Origin: JAIOSM01 sp023143455
GTDB lineage: Bacteria; Desulfobacterota; Desulfobacteria; Desulfobacterales; Desulfobacteraceae
Assembly: GCA_030632885.1 (NCBI GenBank)
Contig: DAOVTW010000006.1
Span: 1 to 64,000 of the forward strand
DNA: 64,000 nucleotides
Reading direction: 5' to 3'
The notes under the pieces are model-generated. The model did not search any database. It worked only from the letters and a program-made list of their open reading frames with translations, and had not been told where the DNA came from. A program made the translations under genes and the position numbers. Below, piece after piece: positions 53,557 to 62,800 of this stretch. The stretch's first letter is position 1; the number at the start of each line of letters is the position of its first letter.

Positions 53557-54687
53557 ATGAAGATTGAACTTTCAAAACAACTCCTAAAGGATATTATTGA
53601 ACCCATTGTTGAAGATGAGGCCCAAGCTGTAAAAATTTTTTCAGACCTACATTTTCTAGGAGAATATAAGTATGATCACTATGAAATGTATGCACCTGGT
53701 AGACATTTTCTTGAACATTTCTATTTATGGATAAAGCAGTTTGAAGCGGAAGACCGTAAGGTTGCACTTGATCTTGTTCTAAACAATTTAATATTCATCT
53801 CCCGAAGAGAATTTGAGCTTTTATCAGGAATTTTATACCATGAAATAGTCAGAAGAATACAATTTGATCGAGTTGCAGAAAAGGAGAAGATTCAAAGATA
53901 TAAAGTTAATAAAATCGCTAAACTTGAAGCGTTTAAGAAAATTGAGAGAAGTACATTATATATTGGGATGAGTGATGGGGCCAGAATTGATTATTTTAGA
54001 CGACAAAATAAAACAATCAGTAATGAACAAATATTGACAAGCTATCATGTTGATCAACATAAATGCAATGACATGATAGCAAAGCTAGAAAAAGAATTAG
54101 GCACAGGATCACGTTTTAAGCTTTTATTCTTAATTGATGATTTTAGTGCAAGTGGTACAACTTTAGTTCGTATGAAAGGTTCTAATTTAGAAGGGACACT
54201 AAAACAACTGGAATCAAAAACTTTTCCTCAGGAAATAGTAAAAAATGGAAAAAAAATCATTGAGAAACCATCCATGCTCAATACTCTGCTATCAGATGGT
54301 TGCCAGGTTTACCTGTGTCCAATGGTCACTACTCAAAAAGCTGTTTCTCAAGTAGAGCAAAATATCAGTAATTTTAAAACTCAACTTAAAAATCTAAAGG
54401 TTAAGCCCATTGTAATGCTGGATGAATCTCTTGCAATAACAACAAAAAATAGTCCCATAGGTAATCTTTGTACAAAATATTATCAAAAAAGAATGGGAGA
54501 TGAGCATACTAAAGACGTAACATTTGGTTATAAAAAGTGTGGACTTACTCTAACTCTTCATCACAACACACCGAATAACTCTCTATACATACTATGGAAT
54601 CGTCTCGCATCTGAACCGGACGGTACTCATCAAATATTTTATCCTTTGTTCAAAAGAATTGAAAGGCACAGGAGTATTATAAGGTAA
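53557..54687 (+). CDS. Phosphoribosyltransferase-like protein (possible PRTase-CE type)
   Basis: A 376-aa protein; the ATG at 53557 lies 7 nt after the previous stop, while a frame from 53503 would overlap it. The PRPP-binding loop LLFLIDDFSASGTT (IDDFSASGTT at 193-202) is the phosphoribosyltransferase signature, and STLYIGMSDGARIDYFRR near 132-149 resembles the PPi-binding part of the fold. The helical N terminus (1-130) and a C-terminal region with GYKKCGLTLTLHHNTPNNSLYILW are unusual for metabolic PRTases. I recall that PRTase-like proteins beside ORC/Cdc6-like ATPases have been described in bacterial conflict systems; that match needs a search. Its stop overlaps the ATPase start by 1 nt. 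Confidence 0.72.
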   Translation: MKIELSKQLLKDIIEPIVEDEAQAVKIFSDLHFLGEYKYDHYEMYAPGRHFLEHFYLWIKQFEAEDRKVALDLVLNNLIFISRREFELLSGILYHEIVRRIQFDRVAEKEKIQRYKVNKIAKLEAFKKIERSTLYIGMSDGARIDYFRRQNKTISNEQILTSYHVDQHKCNDMIAKLEKELGTGSRFKLLFLIDDFSASGTTLVRMKGSNLEGTLKQLESKTFPQEIVKNGKKIIEKPSMLNTLLSDGCQVYLCPMVTTQKAVSQVEQNISNFKTQLKNLKVKPIVMLDESLAITTKNSPIGNLCTKYYQKRMGDEHTKDVTFGYKKCGLTLTLHHNTPNNSLYILWNRLASEPDGTHQIFYPLFKRIERHRSIIR

Positions 54688-56624
54688 TGGCTTTTATCCA
54701 AAGAAATCCATTCTTGAGTAGGTTCTCTGATAGAACCGGTTTAACAAATGCAAGTTTCTTATCAATGTACGCGCCTCATGTTATAAGAAAACTCCTAAAT
54801 ATAGAACATCTTTTACTTCCAAAAGCCACGTGGTTGGTTGGTAGTCCCGGCGCGGGGAAATCAAGTATTTTACGCTTATTTACTATAGAAATACTTATTG
54901 AAATCACTAAACAAAAAACAACTTATTCTCATATTTATGAAGTACTAAAAGATGCTATGATTATCGATGATAATATAATTAATTATATCGGTTTATACAT
55001 CCAAATTGATGAATTCTTTGCAGAAACTGCAAATGTAAATATTCAAGAAATTAATAATAAACAACTTTTCTGTACCCTTTTTGATTTACGAGTTGCCAAA
55101 CAATTACTATTATCAATTGAAAAACTGTATAACTATAAAGAGGCAACTGACCCTCCTGTAATCAAGTGTATTTCAACAGACTTGATGCCTCCAGCAATAT
55201 TTTCAGAGGATAAAACCGTTGCCGAATTTAAAATAATTATACAAGAAAAAGAAAAACTCGTTGCAATGGTTTTAAATAGTTTTCCAGGCACTCCAATACC
55301 AGAAAAACTTGAATTACATAATCGTTTCTCTTCACTGGATCTTATAAATGCACAAAAAAATAATAACCATGCTAATTTCATTTTAATGATTGATGATGTT
55401 CACGACTTATATATAGATCAATTTGAAGATGCATCTCTCTTCTTAGAAAAACGAAACTCCTTCCCAAGGTGGATAACTACAAGGAAACATGTTTTCCCTA
55501 TTGAAAAATTACTTGGCCACAAAAGCGGTGTAACAGAGGGAAGAGAAATTTTGACTTTGGACCTTGATCACGAGCTTAAAGACAAACCTTTATATAACAG
55601 ATTTATTAAAGTGCTTGTTGGCAGAAGACTCAAAGTTAGCTCCATACTCAACGAATATTCAATAGAAATGATAGAGGGTGCACTACAAAATGAACAGACA
55701 TATTCATCAAAAGAGTTCATACCGGTAATTAAAGAACAGAAAAAAGAAATTAAGAGCTGTCTCAAACAATTTAGTTATGATATCCCAGAGTTTAGCAACT
55801 ATTTGAAGCACAAAGATTATTCACCAGAATTAGGTGAAATCATATTAATAAAAGCACATCGTTTTTTAAACAAACCAGACTTATCTTTATTTCCTGAGCA
55901 TGATGCCAAAAATAACATTGATTTTTCATTAGATAATATTTCATCAAAAGATAAACAAGCTGGGGTTCTTTTTTGGAAGAAACGAGCAAAACTACCATTA
56001 TATAGCGGCTTCGATGATATATTATCTATTTCAAATAACAATGTTGAACATTTTCTACGAGTATTTTCACCTTTTGTAGATCGATTGATATATAGAGTTG
56101 AATTAAATAATCATACAATTATCCAGTTGAATGAGCAGGAAAAAATTTTAAAAAAAATTGTTTCAAAATATATTAACAATGTAATTTTACGATTATATCA
56201 CGGAGATAGAGTGAACCAATTGATTGAAAATTTGGGTAATTTTTTTAAACTCCGAACGTACGAACCTAACGCTCCGCATGCTCCAGGAGTAACTCAGTTT
56301 GCCCTGAGTGAATCAGATATTAAAATTCTTGAGAACACGAAGTCTTCAGGAATAACTTGGCATAACGACTTATTAGAAATACTGACAACCGCCATTGCAC
56401 ACAATATATTAATCCCTGAAAAAAGTAGCAAGCAGGGAGCTAAAGGATCCGAGCTTAAATACCCTTTTTCCTTAAACAGATTAATCTGTATTAATTATTC
56501 TCTACCTTTACAAAAAGGGGATTTTCAACATCTTCGGTTGGAGCTTCTGTATAAATTGTGCACTAGGTCATTTAAGCCGGAGAAAATTAAAAAAATGAAA
56601 TCTAGTCGGAATCTGATGAATTAG
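54687..56624 (+). CDS. ORC/Cdc6-like AAA+ ATPase
   Basis: A 645-aa P-loop protein. Walker A GSPGAGKSS is at 52-60 and Walker B FILMIDDVHDL at 231-241, with ITTRKH near 260 as a sensor-like segment. The first 50 residues (NPFLSRFSDRTG) and the Walker A setting TWLVGSPGAGKSSILRLF resemble ORC-CDC6-type ATPases found in some defence islands. Residues about 270-645 are helical and unrecognised. In a conflict system this would be the sensor or switch component. The gene is tightly coupled to the PRTase gene and lies 10 nt from the next. No signal peptide or membrane segment was seen. Confidence 0.68.
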   Translation: MAFIQRNPFLSRFSDRTGLTNASFLSMYAPHVIRKLLNIEHLLLPKATWLVGSPGAGKSSILRLFTIEILIEITKQKTTYSHIYEVLKDAMIIDDNIINYIGLYIQIDEFFAETANVNIQEINNKQLFCTLFDLRVAKQLLLSIEKLYNYKEATDPPVIKCISTDLMPPAIFSEDKTVAEFKIIIQEKEKLVAMVLNSFPGTPIPEKLELHNRFSSLDLINAQKNNNHANFILMIDDVHDLYIDQFEDASLFLEKRNSFPRWITTRKHVFPIEKLLGHKSGVTEGREILTLDLDHELKDKPLYNRFIKVLVGRRLKVSSILNEYSIEMIEGALQNEQTYSSKEFIPVIKEQKKEIKSCLKQFSYDIPEFSNYLKHKDYSPELGEIILIKAHRFLNKPDLSLFPEHDAKNNIDFSLDNISSKDKQAGVLFWKKRAKLPLYSGFDDILSISNNNVEHFLRVFSPFVDRLIYRVELNNHTIIQLNEQEKILKKIVSKYINNVILRLYHGDRVNQLIENLGNFFKLRTYEPNAPHAPGVTQFALSESDIKILENTKSSGITWHNDLLEILTTAIAHNILIPEKSSKQGAKGSELKYPFSLNRLICINYSLPLQKGDFQHLRLELLYKLCTRSFKPEKIKKMKSSRNLMN

Positions 56625-56634
56625 GAGCTAACTG

Positions 56635-57705
56635 ATGAACTGGGATAATGGGTACTATACAAAAGAATTTACAAAATTTTGGACAGAACGAATTGCCGAA
56701 ACTTGTAATCCTCCTCTTATTATTTCAGGATTAGGCTTTGATCCCAGATCAATGATGGCAGCAAAAAATTTAATTGAAAGTGGCAATAAACCATTTGTTC
56801 TTCCTATAGATTTCTCAGTTGAATCGTCTGATGATAAGAATGGGACATTAAATCAATCCATAAATAAAAATCGCGCACTTTTGAAACAGTTTAAAACAAT
56901 ACACTCACCATTAAAAATCGACATGTTTGATTCCAGAAATAGGGCTATTGGTGGAAGACAAATTGTATCTAAAATATATAATATCCGTCATCATTTTAAG
57001 CAATTCTCTGATGTCATTATTGATATCGGAGGTTTACCACGTTCATTATTTGCCCCTCTTTTAAGTTTTATTATTAAAAATAAGAAAAATTTAAATATTA
57101 AGAATATTCATATTGCAAGCCTTCCCAATGAAACATTAGATCTTGGGATTATTTCTGATCAGATCTTAGAGCCAACTTTTATGTATGGATTTGAAAAACC
57201 CTCTTCTGATGAGGAAAAATATGTTTGGATACCCATTATTGGTAAAAATGATCCCACTAGGTTACTTAAAATTCACAACAGAATTGATAAAGCATGTATT
57301 GAAACATGTCCTATTTTGCCATTCAGGCGTAGCAACCCCCGACAAACAGACGAATTGATTCTTGATTTAAAACAAGTTTTGTTTGAAGAAATCCGAACAT
57401 TTAATAATAATATCATCTATGTTGACCATAGTTCTCCATTCAGCGTTTACAGAGAAATAGTCAAGCTTTCAGATTATTATAACCGTTTATTGCAGAACCT
57501 TCCTGGTAATGTTATGGTTCTCATTACTCCACTTGATAATAAAACATCGAGTATTGGCGCAATTATAGCTGCTGTTGAAAAAAGACTTCCAATAATGTAT
57601 GCTGAAACAACTAATTATAGAGTACCAAACAGTGATATTCTGTTGGATCCAATAAATATTGAACCGATCGAAATATGGGTGGCAGGTGAAGCATATGACA
57701 ATTAA
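56635..57705 (+). CDS. Unrecognised Rossmann-like island protein
   Basis: A 356-aa protein I cannot assign. Beta-alpha alternation suggests a Rossmann-like fold. Notable motifs are LIISGLGFDPRSM (GLGFDPR at 32-38), DVIIDIGGLPRSLFAPLL (DIGGLPRSLF at 130-139), and a C-terminal IYVDHSSPFSVYREIVKLSDYY, then MVLITPLDNKTSSIGAIIAAVEK. The glycine- and arginine-containing loops look suited to binding a nucleotide or phosphosugar. The start has GAGCTAACTG upstream and the stop overlaps the kinase gene by 11 nt, so it is part of the same operon. No catalytic residues can be claimed. Confidence 0.6.
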   Translation: MNWDNGYYTKEFTKFWTERIAETCNPPLIISGLGFDPRSMMAAKNLIESGNKPFVLPIDFSVESSDDKNGTLNQSINKNRALLKQFKTIHSPLKIDMFDSRNRAIGGRQIVSKIYNIRHHFKQFSDVIIDIGGLPRSLFAPLLSFIIKNKKNLNIKNIHIASLPNETLDLGIISDQILEPTFMYGFEKPSSDEEKYVWIPIIGKNDPTRLLKIHNRIDKACIETCPILPFRRSNPRQTDELILDLKQVLFEEIRTFNNNIIYVDHSSPFSVYREIVKLSDYYNRLLQNLPGNVMVLITPLDNKTSSIGAIIAAVEKRLPIMYAETTNYRVPNSDILLDPINIEPIEIWVAGEAYDN

Positions 57706-58783
57706 ACCTTCTTTAACAAATAGTGTAACTCCAAAAATCTTAGGTGCAGGATTAGTATGTTTGGATATAATAAAAGATTTTGACTCTATAAGCTATTTGA
57801 ATGGAGGGTCTTGCGGGAATGTGACTGCTGCACTTTCATTCATGGGCTGGAACTCTTCCGTAATAACAAAACGCTATGAAGGCACCGCTGGTAGAATAAT
57901 AAACGAAAATTTAGTAAACTCCGAAGTTTCTCAAATTGCTGTTGGTAAAAAAACAATTGAAGCTCCAATGATCATTGAAGAACTCATTAGTAAAAAAGGG
58001 ATTTATTTAAAACATAAGTTTTTAATGACCTGCGCAGAATGTGGGCAGGACTTACCTAAAGTAAGTTTATTTGACAAACAATCTATCACTATGGTTTTAG
58101 AAAAATCAAAAGAATTCGATATTTTATATACTGATCGTAGCTCGCCGGGCATCTCTTTACTAAAAGAATTTTTTAACAAAAATAATAATTGGACTGTCTA
58201 TGAGCCCAATAGTGCAAGAAATATTAAAGCGTTCATGAAAAACTCGCTCAATTCAAAAATAGTTAAATTTTCAGCAGATAAAATATCATTCAAAGTTGCT
58301 GAAAAATTAAGGTCTAATGCTGATGAAAGTGCGACTGTTCTTATAGTACATACTAATGGTGAAAATGGTTTGCAATTTTGTTATCGGAAAAAGAACAATA
58401 AAATATCAAATTGGGTACACCTTAATCCACAACCCGTGCTTAAACTTGTTGACACCACTGGAGCCGGGGACTGGTGTACAACTGGTCTTATAAATGTTTT
58501 GGTTGGAAACAACCGAAAAAGTAAAAAATGGCTTTCAAAAAATGAAGTGATCTCAGCTCTTCAATATGGTCAAGCCCTTGCTGCCATATCTTGCTCCTTT
58601 ATAGGAGCCCAAGGGCTAATCTATGCTGATAGTAAAAAATATTCCAATAATCTGTTAAATATAATAAAGAGATCAAGAAAAAAAGAAATCAAGCCCGCTC
58701 ATATTCCTCGACAATCGTCGTACCAATTATGCCGTACATGCTTAAGAGAAAAAAAAACAATCAAAACATTAAAAATAGGGTGA
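57695..58783 (+). CDS. PfkB-family carbohydrate/nucleoside kinase with Cys pairs
   Basis: A 362-aa kinase from the ATG at 57695, where AGGTGAAGC is the nearest ribosome site; a frame from 57659 would overlap the previous gene further. N-terminal YLNGGSCGNVTAALSFMGW (about 35-52) and DTTGAGD at 253-259 (catalytic Asp 259) are PfkB motifs. Relatives phosphorylate ribose, nucleosides or sugars. Two CxxC pairs, CAEC at 113-116 and CRTC near 346-349, are unusual and could form a zinc site. The last codons and TGA stop come from the right 65-bp repeat (AGGGTGA), so the C terminus was shaped by the insertion event. Confidence 0.8.
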   Translation: MTIKPSLTNSVTPKILGAGLVCLDIIKDFDSISYLNGGSCGNVTAALSFMGWNSSVITKRYEGTAGRIINENLVNSEVSQIAVGKKTIEAPMIIEELISKKGIYLKHKFLMTCAECGQDLPKVSLFDKQSITMVLEKSKEFDILYTDRSSPGISLLKEFFNKNNNWTVYEPNSARNIKAFMKNSLNSKIVKFSADKISFKVAEKLRSNADESATVLIVHTNGENGLQFCYRKKNNKISNWVHLNPQPVLKLVDTTGAGDWCTTGLINVLVGNNRKSKKWLSKNEVISALQYGQALAAISCSFIGAQGLIYADSKKYSNNLLNIIKRSRKKEIKPAHIPRQSSYQLCRTCLREKKTIKTLKIG

Positions 58784-58841
58784 AGCAGACAACCTTCTTA
58801 CCAACCCGGATGTTAAAAAAGCCTACCTTGGAGCATAGAAT
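58777..58841 (+). repeat. Right 65-bp direct repeat (copy of livF 3' end)
   Basis: Exact copy of 51178-51242. It supplies the final codons and stop of the PfkB kinase gene but otherwise encodes nothing. After it lies sequence with a terminator at 58949, the likely original downstream flank of livF. Confidence 0.95.
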
Positions 58842-58948
58842 TTAAATAGACCGATCAAATCAATAGTTTTGGTAAACCTCAATTTTATATTTCAGCTTCT
58901 TATATTGAAAAGATCATTTAATCTGTGTAGTATAACTATTGATTTGCA

Positions 58949-58990
58949 GTGGTATGAAGCATAGCAATGCAAACAATACCACATTTTTTG
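58949..58990 (+). terminator. Intrinsic terminator, probably the original end of the liv operon
   Basis: Stem GTGGTAT/ATACCAC (58949-58955 with 58976-58982), an inner GCAT/ATGC pairing, then T6 at 58985-58990. It is 107 bp beyond the second livF repeat and before the FGE-like gene. Its placement relative to the repeats suggests it once terminated livKHMGF. Confidence 0.65.
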
Positions 58991-59025
58991 TGATATTTTA
59001 CCAAGAAGGGAGTTCAAAAATAATT

Positions 59026-59868
59026 ATGGAATCCTTATCTGCTTTAAAATTCAAAAATAAAATCTTATATTTTTTCATTTTCTGGTTAATCCTTTTATTT
59101 GTCTTTTCAGATACAGGATTATCCTATGAAAAAAATTTTACCAACCACCTGGGTATGGAGTTTATTCTTGTACAACCAGGCACATTTATAATGGGCAGCC
59201 CCAAAGATGAACCCTATCGCGATAAAAATGAAGTCCAACATAAAGTAACCATCTCCAAGGCCTATTATCTTCAGACAACAGAGGTGACTGTAAAACAATG
59301 GCGAGCAGTTATGGGACGGCAATTGTTGTCCGGAAAAAAAGGAGGGGATAACTTTCCTGTAACAAGAGTCTCTTACCATGATACCAAAAAATTTATTAAA
59401 AAACTCAACAAGCTAACTAAAAGCAAATACAGACTCCCCACCGAAGCAGAATGGGAATATGCTTGCCGGGCAGGCACTACAACAACCTATAGTTGGGGGG
59501 ATGGGATTGATTGCTCAAAAGCCATGTATGAAAATAACAAAAAGAAATGCCCTGAATGTATCAGCTATTATACGTCCAAAGGCATACAACCCAGTCAGGC
59601 AGCTCCCGTAAAAAGCTTTCAGCCTAACCCCTGGGGTCTTTATGATATGCATGGCAATGTCTGGGAATGGTGCTCTGACAATTACAAAGAATACAAAAGC
59701 GAGGTTGATAGTACTACCTATGGTATTATAACAACAGAAAACAAGATCAAACGGGGTGGAAGCTGGTATAAATATGGATACTATCTAAGAAGTGCTAACA
59801 GATCATATGCCCATCCTGGTGCAAAATTTCAAACAACCGGATTCAGACTCGTCCTTAAGGCTGATTGA
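59026..59868 (+). CDS. Formylglycine-generating-enzyme-like (SUMF1) exported protein
   Basis: A 280-aa protein from the ATG at 59026; a frame from 58939 would overlap the terminator hairpin. A hydrophobic segment (about residues 12-30) is a signal anchor. The FGE-sulfatase fold is clear: LGMEFILVQPGTFIMGSP, YYLQTTEVTVKQW, YRLPTEAEWEYACRAGT, NPWGLYDMHGNVWEWCSDNY, and RGGSWYKYGYYLRSANR. True FGEs convert a sulfatase Cys to formylglycine; many members with this fold lack that activity and serve as binding or regulatory domains. No sulfatase is nearby. It is coupled to the next gene by TGATG. Confidence 0.85.
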   Translation: MESLSALKFKNKILYFFIFWLILLFVFSDTGLSYEKNFTNHLGMEFILVQPGTFIMGSPKDEPYRDKNEVQHKVTISKAYYLQTTEVTVKQWRAVMGRQLLSGKKGGDNFPVTRVSYHDTKKFIKKLNKLTKSKYRLPTEAEWEYACRAGTTTTYSWGDGIDCSKAMYENNKKKCPECISYYTSKGIQPSQAAPVKSFQPNPWGLYDMHGNVWEWCSDNYKEYKSEVDSTTYGIITTENKIKRGGSWYKYGYYLRSANRSYAHPGAKFQTTGFRLVLKAD

Positions 59869-62800
59869 TGCGAGCTAAATTTTTAAGCCTTTTAAAAATA
59901 TATGAAGACGAAATCAGTCTTTTGTTATGGACAGCAGCATTGCTGTTTATTATTCGCAGTTCCGGAATTATACTTAATAATTATGCAGAAACAGCATTTT
60001 TAAAACGATATGGTGTTGAATACCTGCCAATAGTCAACATGGCCAATGCTGTGGCAACATTTTTTATCACCGGATTATTAACCGCTTTTATGGGTAAAAT
60101 ACCCGGGGCAAGACTTTTATCATACCTTTTTATTTTTTGTGGTTTAAGTATTACTGGAATAAGACTTCTCATTCCGACTGGAATAGATATTTTATACCCA
60201 ATTCTTTTTATGCTCAAAAGCCAATTTGAACTGCTCCAGGCACTGCTCTTCTGGAACCTGTGTAATGACCTGTTTAATACCAGGCAGTCAAAAAGACTGT
60301 TTCCTTTACTTACTGCCGGAGGGGTTATAGGGCTCATTTTAGGGAGCTTTGGCACCCCTTATTTTGCAAAACTTTTCCAACTTGACAACCTATTATATCT
60401 TTATTTTTGTACAACGCTTTTGGGTGCTGTAATTGTTGAATCCATGGGACGCAAGTTCCCCACTCTTATTTTCCCTAAAACAAAAGAAGGAATAGAGAAA
60501 AAGAAAGCATCCATGATTCAGGAATTCAAGGAGGTTTTACCCTTAATTAAAAGTTCGGTTTTAATGAAAATCGTTTTGGTTCTGACCTTTATGCCAAATG
60601 TGGTTATCCCAATCATGAATTACCAATTTAACTATGCCATTAATGACCAGTTTGCAAGTGAAACAAGTATGATCCAGTTTTTTGGCTACTTTCGGGGTTC
60701 TTTGTACATTGTAAGTCTGTTTATTCTGCTTTTTGTTGGAAGGATTTATGGCAAATGGGGATTACCTGTTGCACTTATGTTTCACCCTTTTAATTATATG
60801 ATTGCTTTTTTTGCTTTTCTATTCCGCTTTGACATGTTTTCAGCAATGTATGCAAGGATGTCCACAAATATTATTCGTACAACCATAAATGTGCCGGCAG
60901 GCTCCATATTAATTGGCCTCTTCCCAGAATCTTACAGGGGCATGATACGCCCGTTCTTAAGGGGTACTGTTGTAAGGATAGGTCTGTTTGTCGGATCCGG
61001 ACTGATTCTTATCTCTGAAGGCCTTTTCCATCCAAGATACTTGACTCTTGTTGCCCTGCCCTTTGTGCTTTGCTGGATTGCTGCACCTATCATATTAAAA
61101 TCAAAATATGCAAAAATACTGATGGATCTGATTTCAAACAATCTTCTGGATATAAAAAGCCTGGAACAAAATGAACTGGGACAAATCTTTAAAGAAGGCA
61201 AAATTATAAATGATCTGGAACAATCATTTCTGGCAGCAAGGGGAAAGGATGCCATATGGTATGGTAAACTTCTCAAGAGCTTTTCAAATGAAAGTCTTGA
61301 TAAAAACATTCTCAAAACCCTTCAACATCAAAATGATGAAACAAAGGTTGCATTGATCAAAATGCTATCAACTGAATTCATGGAAAATTCCATTAAAGGG
61401 CTTATACCTGTACTGGATCCTGCAAAACCCGAGGTAACAATTGCCATTATGAAAATCCTGTATAAATACGGATTTGATGATGTCAAAGATATGGATTTGA
61501 CAGCTTATATCAATAACTCTCATCCTGTTATCAAAGGGTTTACAGTGGCATATCTTTATTCTCAAAAACCTGATGAATATGTAACAATGATAGATGACTT
61601 ACTTGAAAGTGACAATATACAAAACAGACAGGCAGGTATCATCAGTGCAGGGCTAACCCGGAAAAGAAAATACATAGATATACTTCTCACAATACTCAAA
61701 GAACGTGAAATTGACCCCATCATACCAGATATCATCCTGGCTCTCTCCCGTTTAAGAGCAAGAGAACTTAAACATGTTATTTACGCCTATCTTTTTTATA
61801 AACAAGACGATGTCAAAATGGCAGCCTTTAAAGAACTTGAAATTACTGATGATTTTTCATTTAAAAAAGCTATTCTCCTCTTAGGCGATCATTCAGATGC
61901 TATACATGAATTTGCCAAAATTAAAATTAAGGACTCCCAATTCCAGAATAACAAAATGCTGATTGAATCTTTGGGACTACCCAGCACCCGTATACGCCGA
62001 GGGTTATTTGAACTCTTGGAAACGCTCGACATTAAAGATTTTGATGTTTTCATGTTTGCAAAAAAGAGCCTGGACAAATGTTATGCATACCTTGCCATGA
62101 GTCAAAACCTTGAGAATTTGCCTGAATCCAAGGGAAGAAATCTGGTCAGAGAGCATATGGTTCAAAAAAAAGAGCTGGAATTGGAAAATATAATCCGGAT
62201 CCTTGCTATTCATGACAAAACCGACAAAATGAAAACTTCATGGAGGGGGATATTCTCTCTGAATACCAAACAAAGAGCCAATGCCATAGAGCTTTTAAGC
62301 GATATTATGGACAAAAAACTGTTTAATATTATGTTGCCACTGCTGGAAAGCCCGACACTTACTGTAACCCTTGCTGAAGGTAAAAAAATTACAAAAATAC
62401 CCAAGTTTGATCTTAATGGCAAAAATGTTTTTTCAAACCTGATCTCTTCTGAGGATTGGGTTGATGTATTGATGGGCATAAGCCTGGCTAATGATGAGCC
62501 CTCTTTTTTTGAAGGGCATGATATGTTAAGTGATCTTAAAAATTCAATAAATCAAAATATTTCAAAGGAAGTTCAAATGGTTCTTAAAAAGACAGATAAA
62601 GAGTCCAAAGACCCCCAGAGAATGAAATCAGCCGAGATAACCCTTGGTGAAAAAATACTTCTTTTAAAAAAGATCGATATGTTTTCTGATCTTACCGCAG
62701 CAGAGTTGGCGGCAATTGCTTCTGTTACAAAAGAAATGGACTACCCTGAAATTCGTACTGTTATCAAGCAAGATAGTGTGGGAGAAACTGTCTTTTTAAT

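Larger units (their letters stand above)
51243..58841 (+). mobile_element. Genomic island bounded by livF 3'-end direct repeats
   Basis: About 7.6 kb separates the two copies of the 65-bp repeat. The block holds five co-directional genes (SIS-HAD, PRTase, ORC-like ATPase, unknown, PfkB), with overlaps or gaps of no more than about 10 nt between them, preceded by 480 bp of noncoding sequence. A gene 3' end duplicated at both edges is the scar expected from site-specific integration or from duplication during acquisition. No integrase, transposase or tRNA is inside, so the insertion was passive, used a helper, or lost its integrase. Confidence 0.75.

Noticed and set aside
58939..59025. Longer N terminus of the FGE-like protein
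   Set aside because: It would begin in the terminator hairpin and place extra polar residues before the signal anchor.
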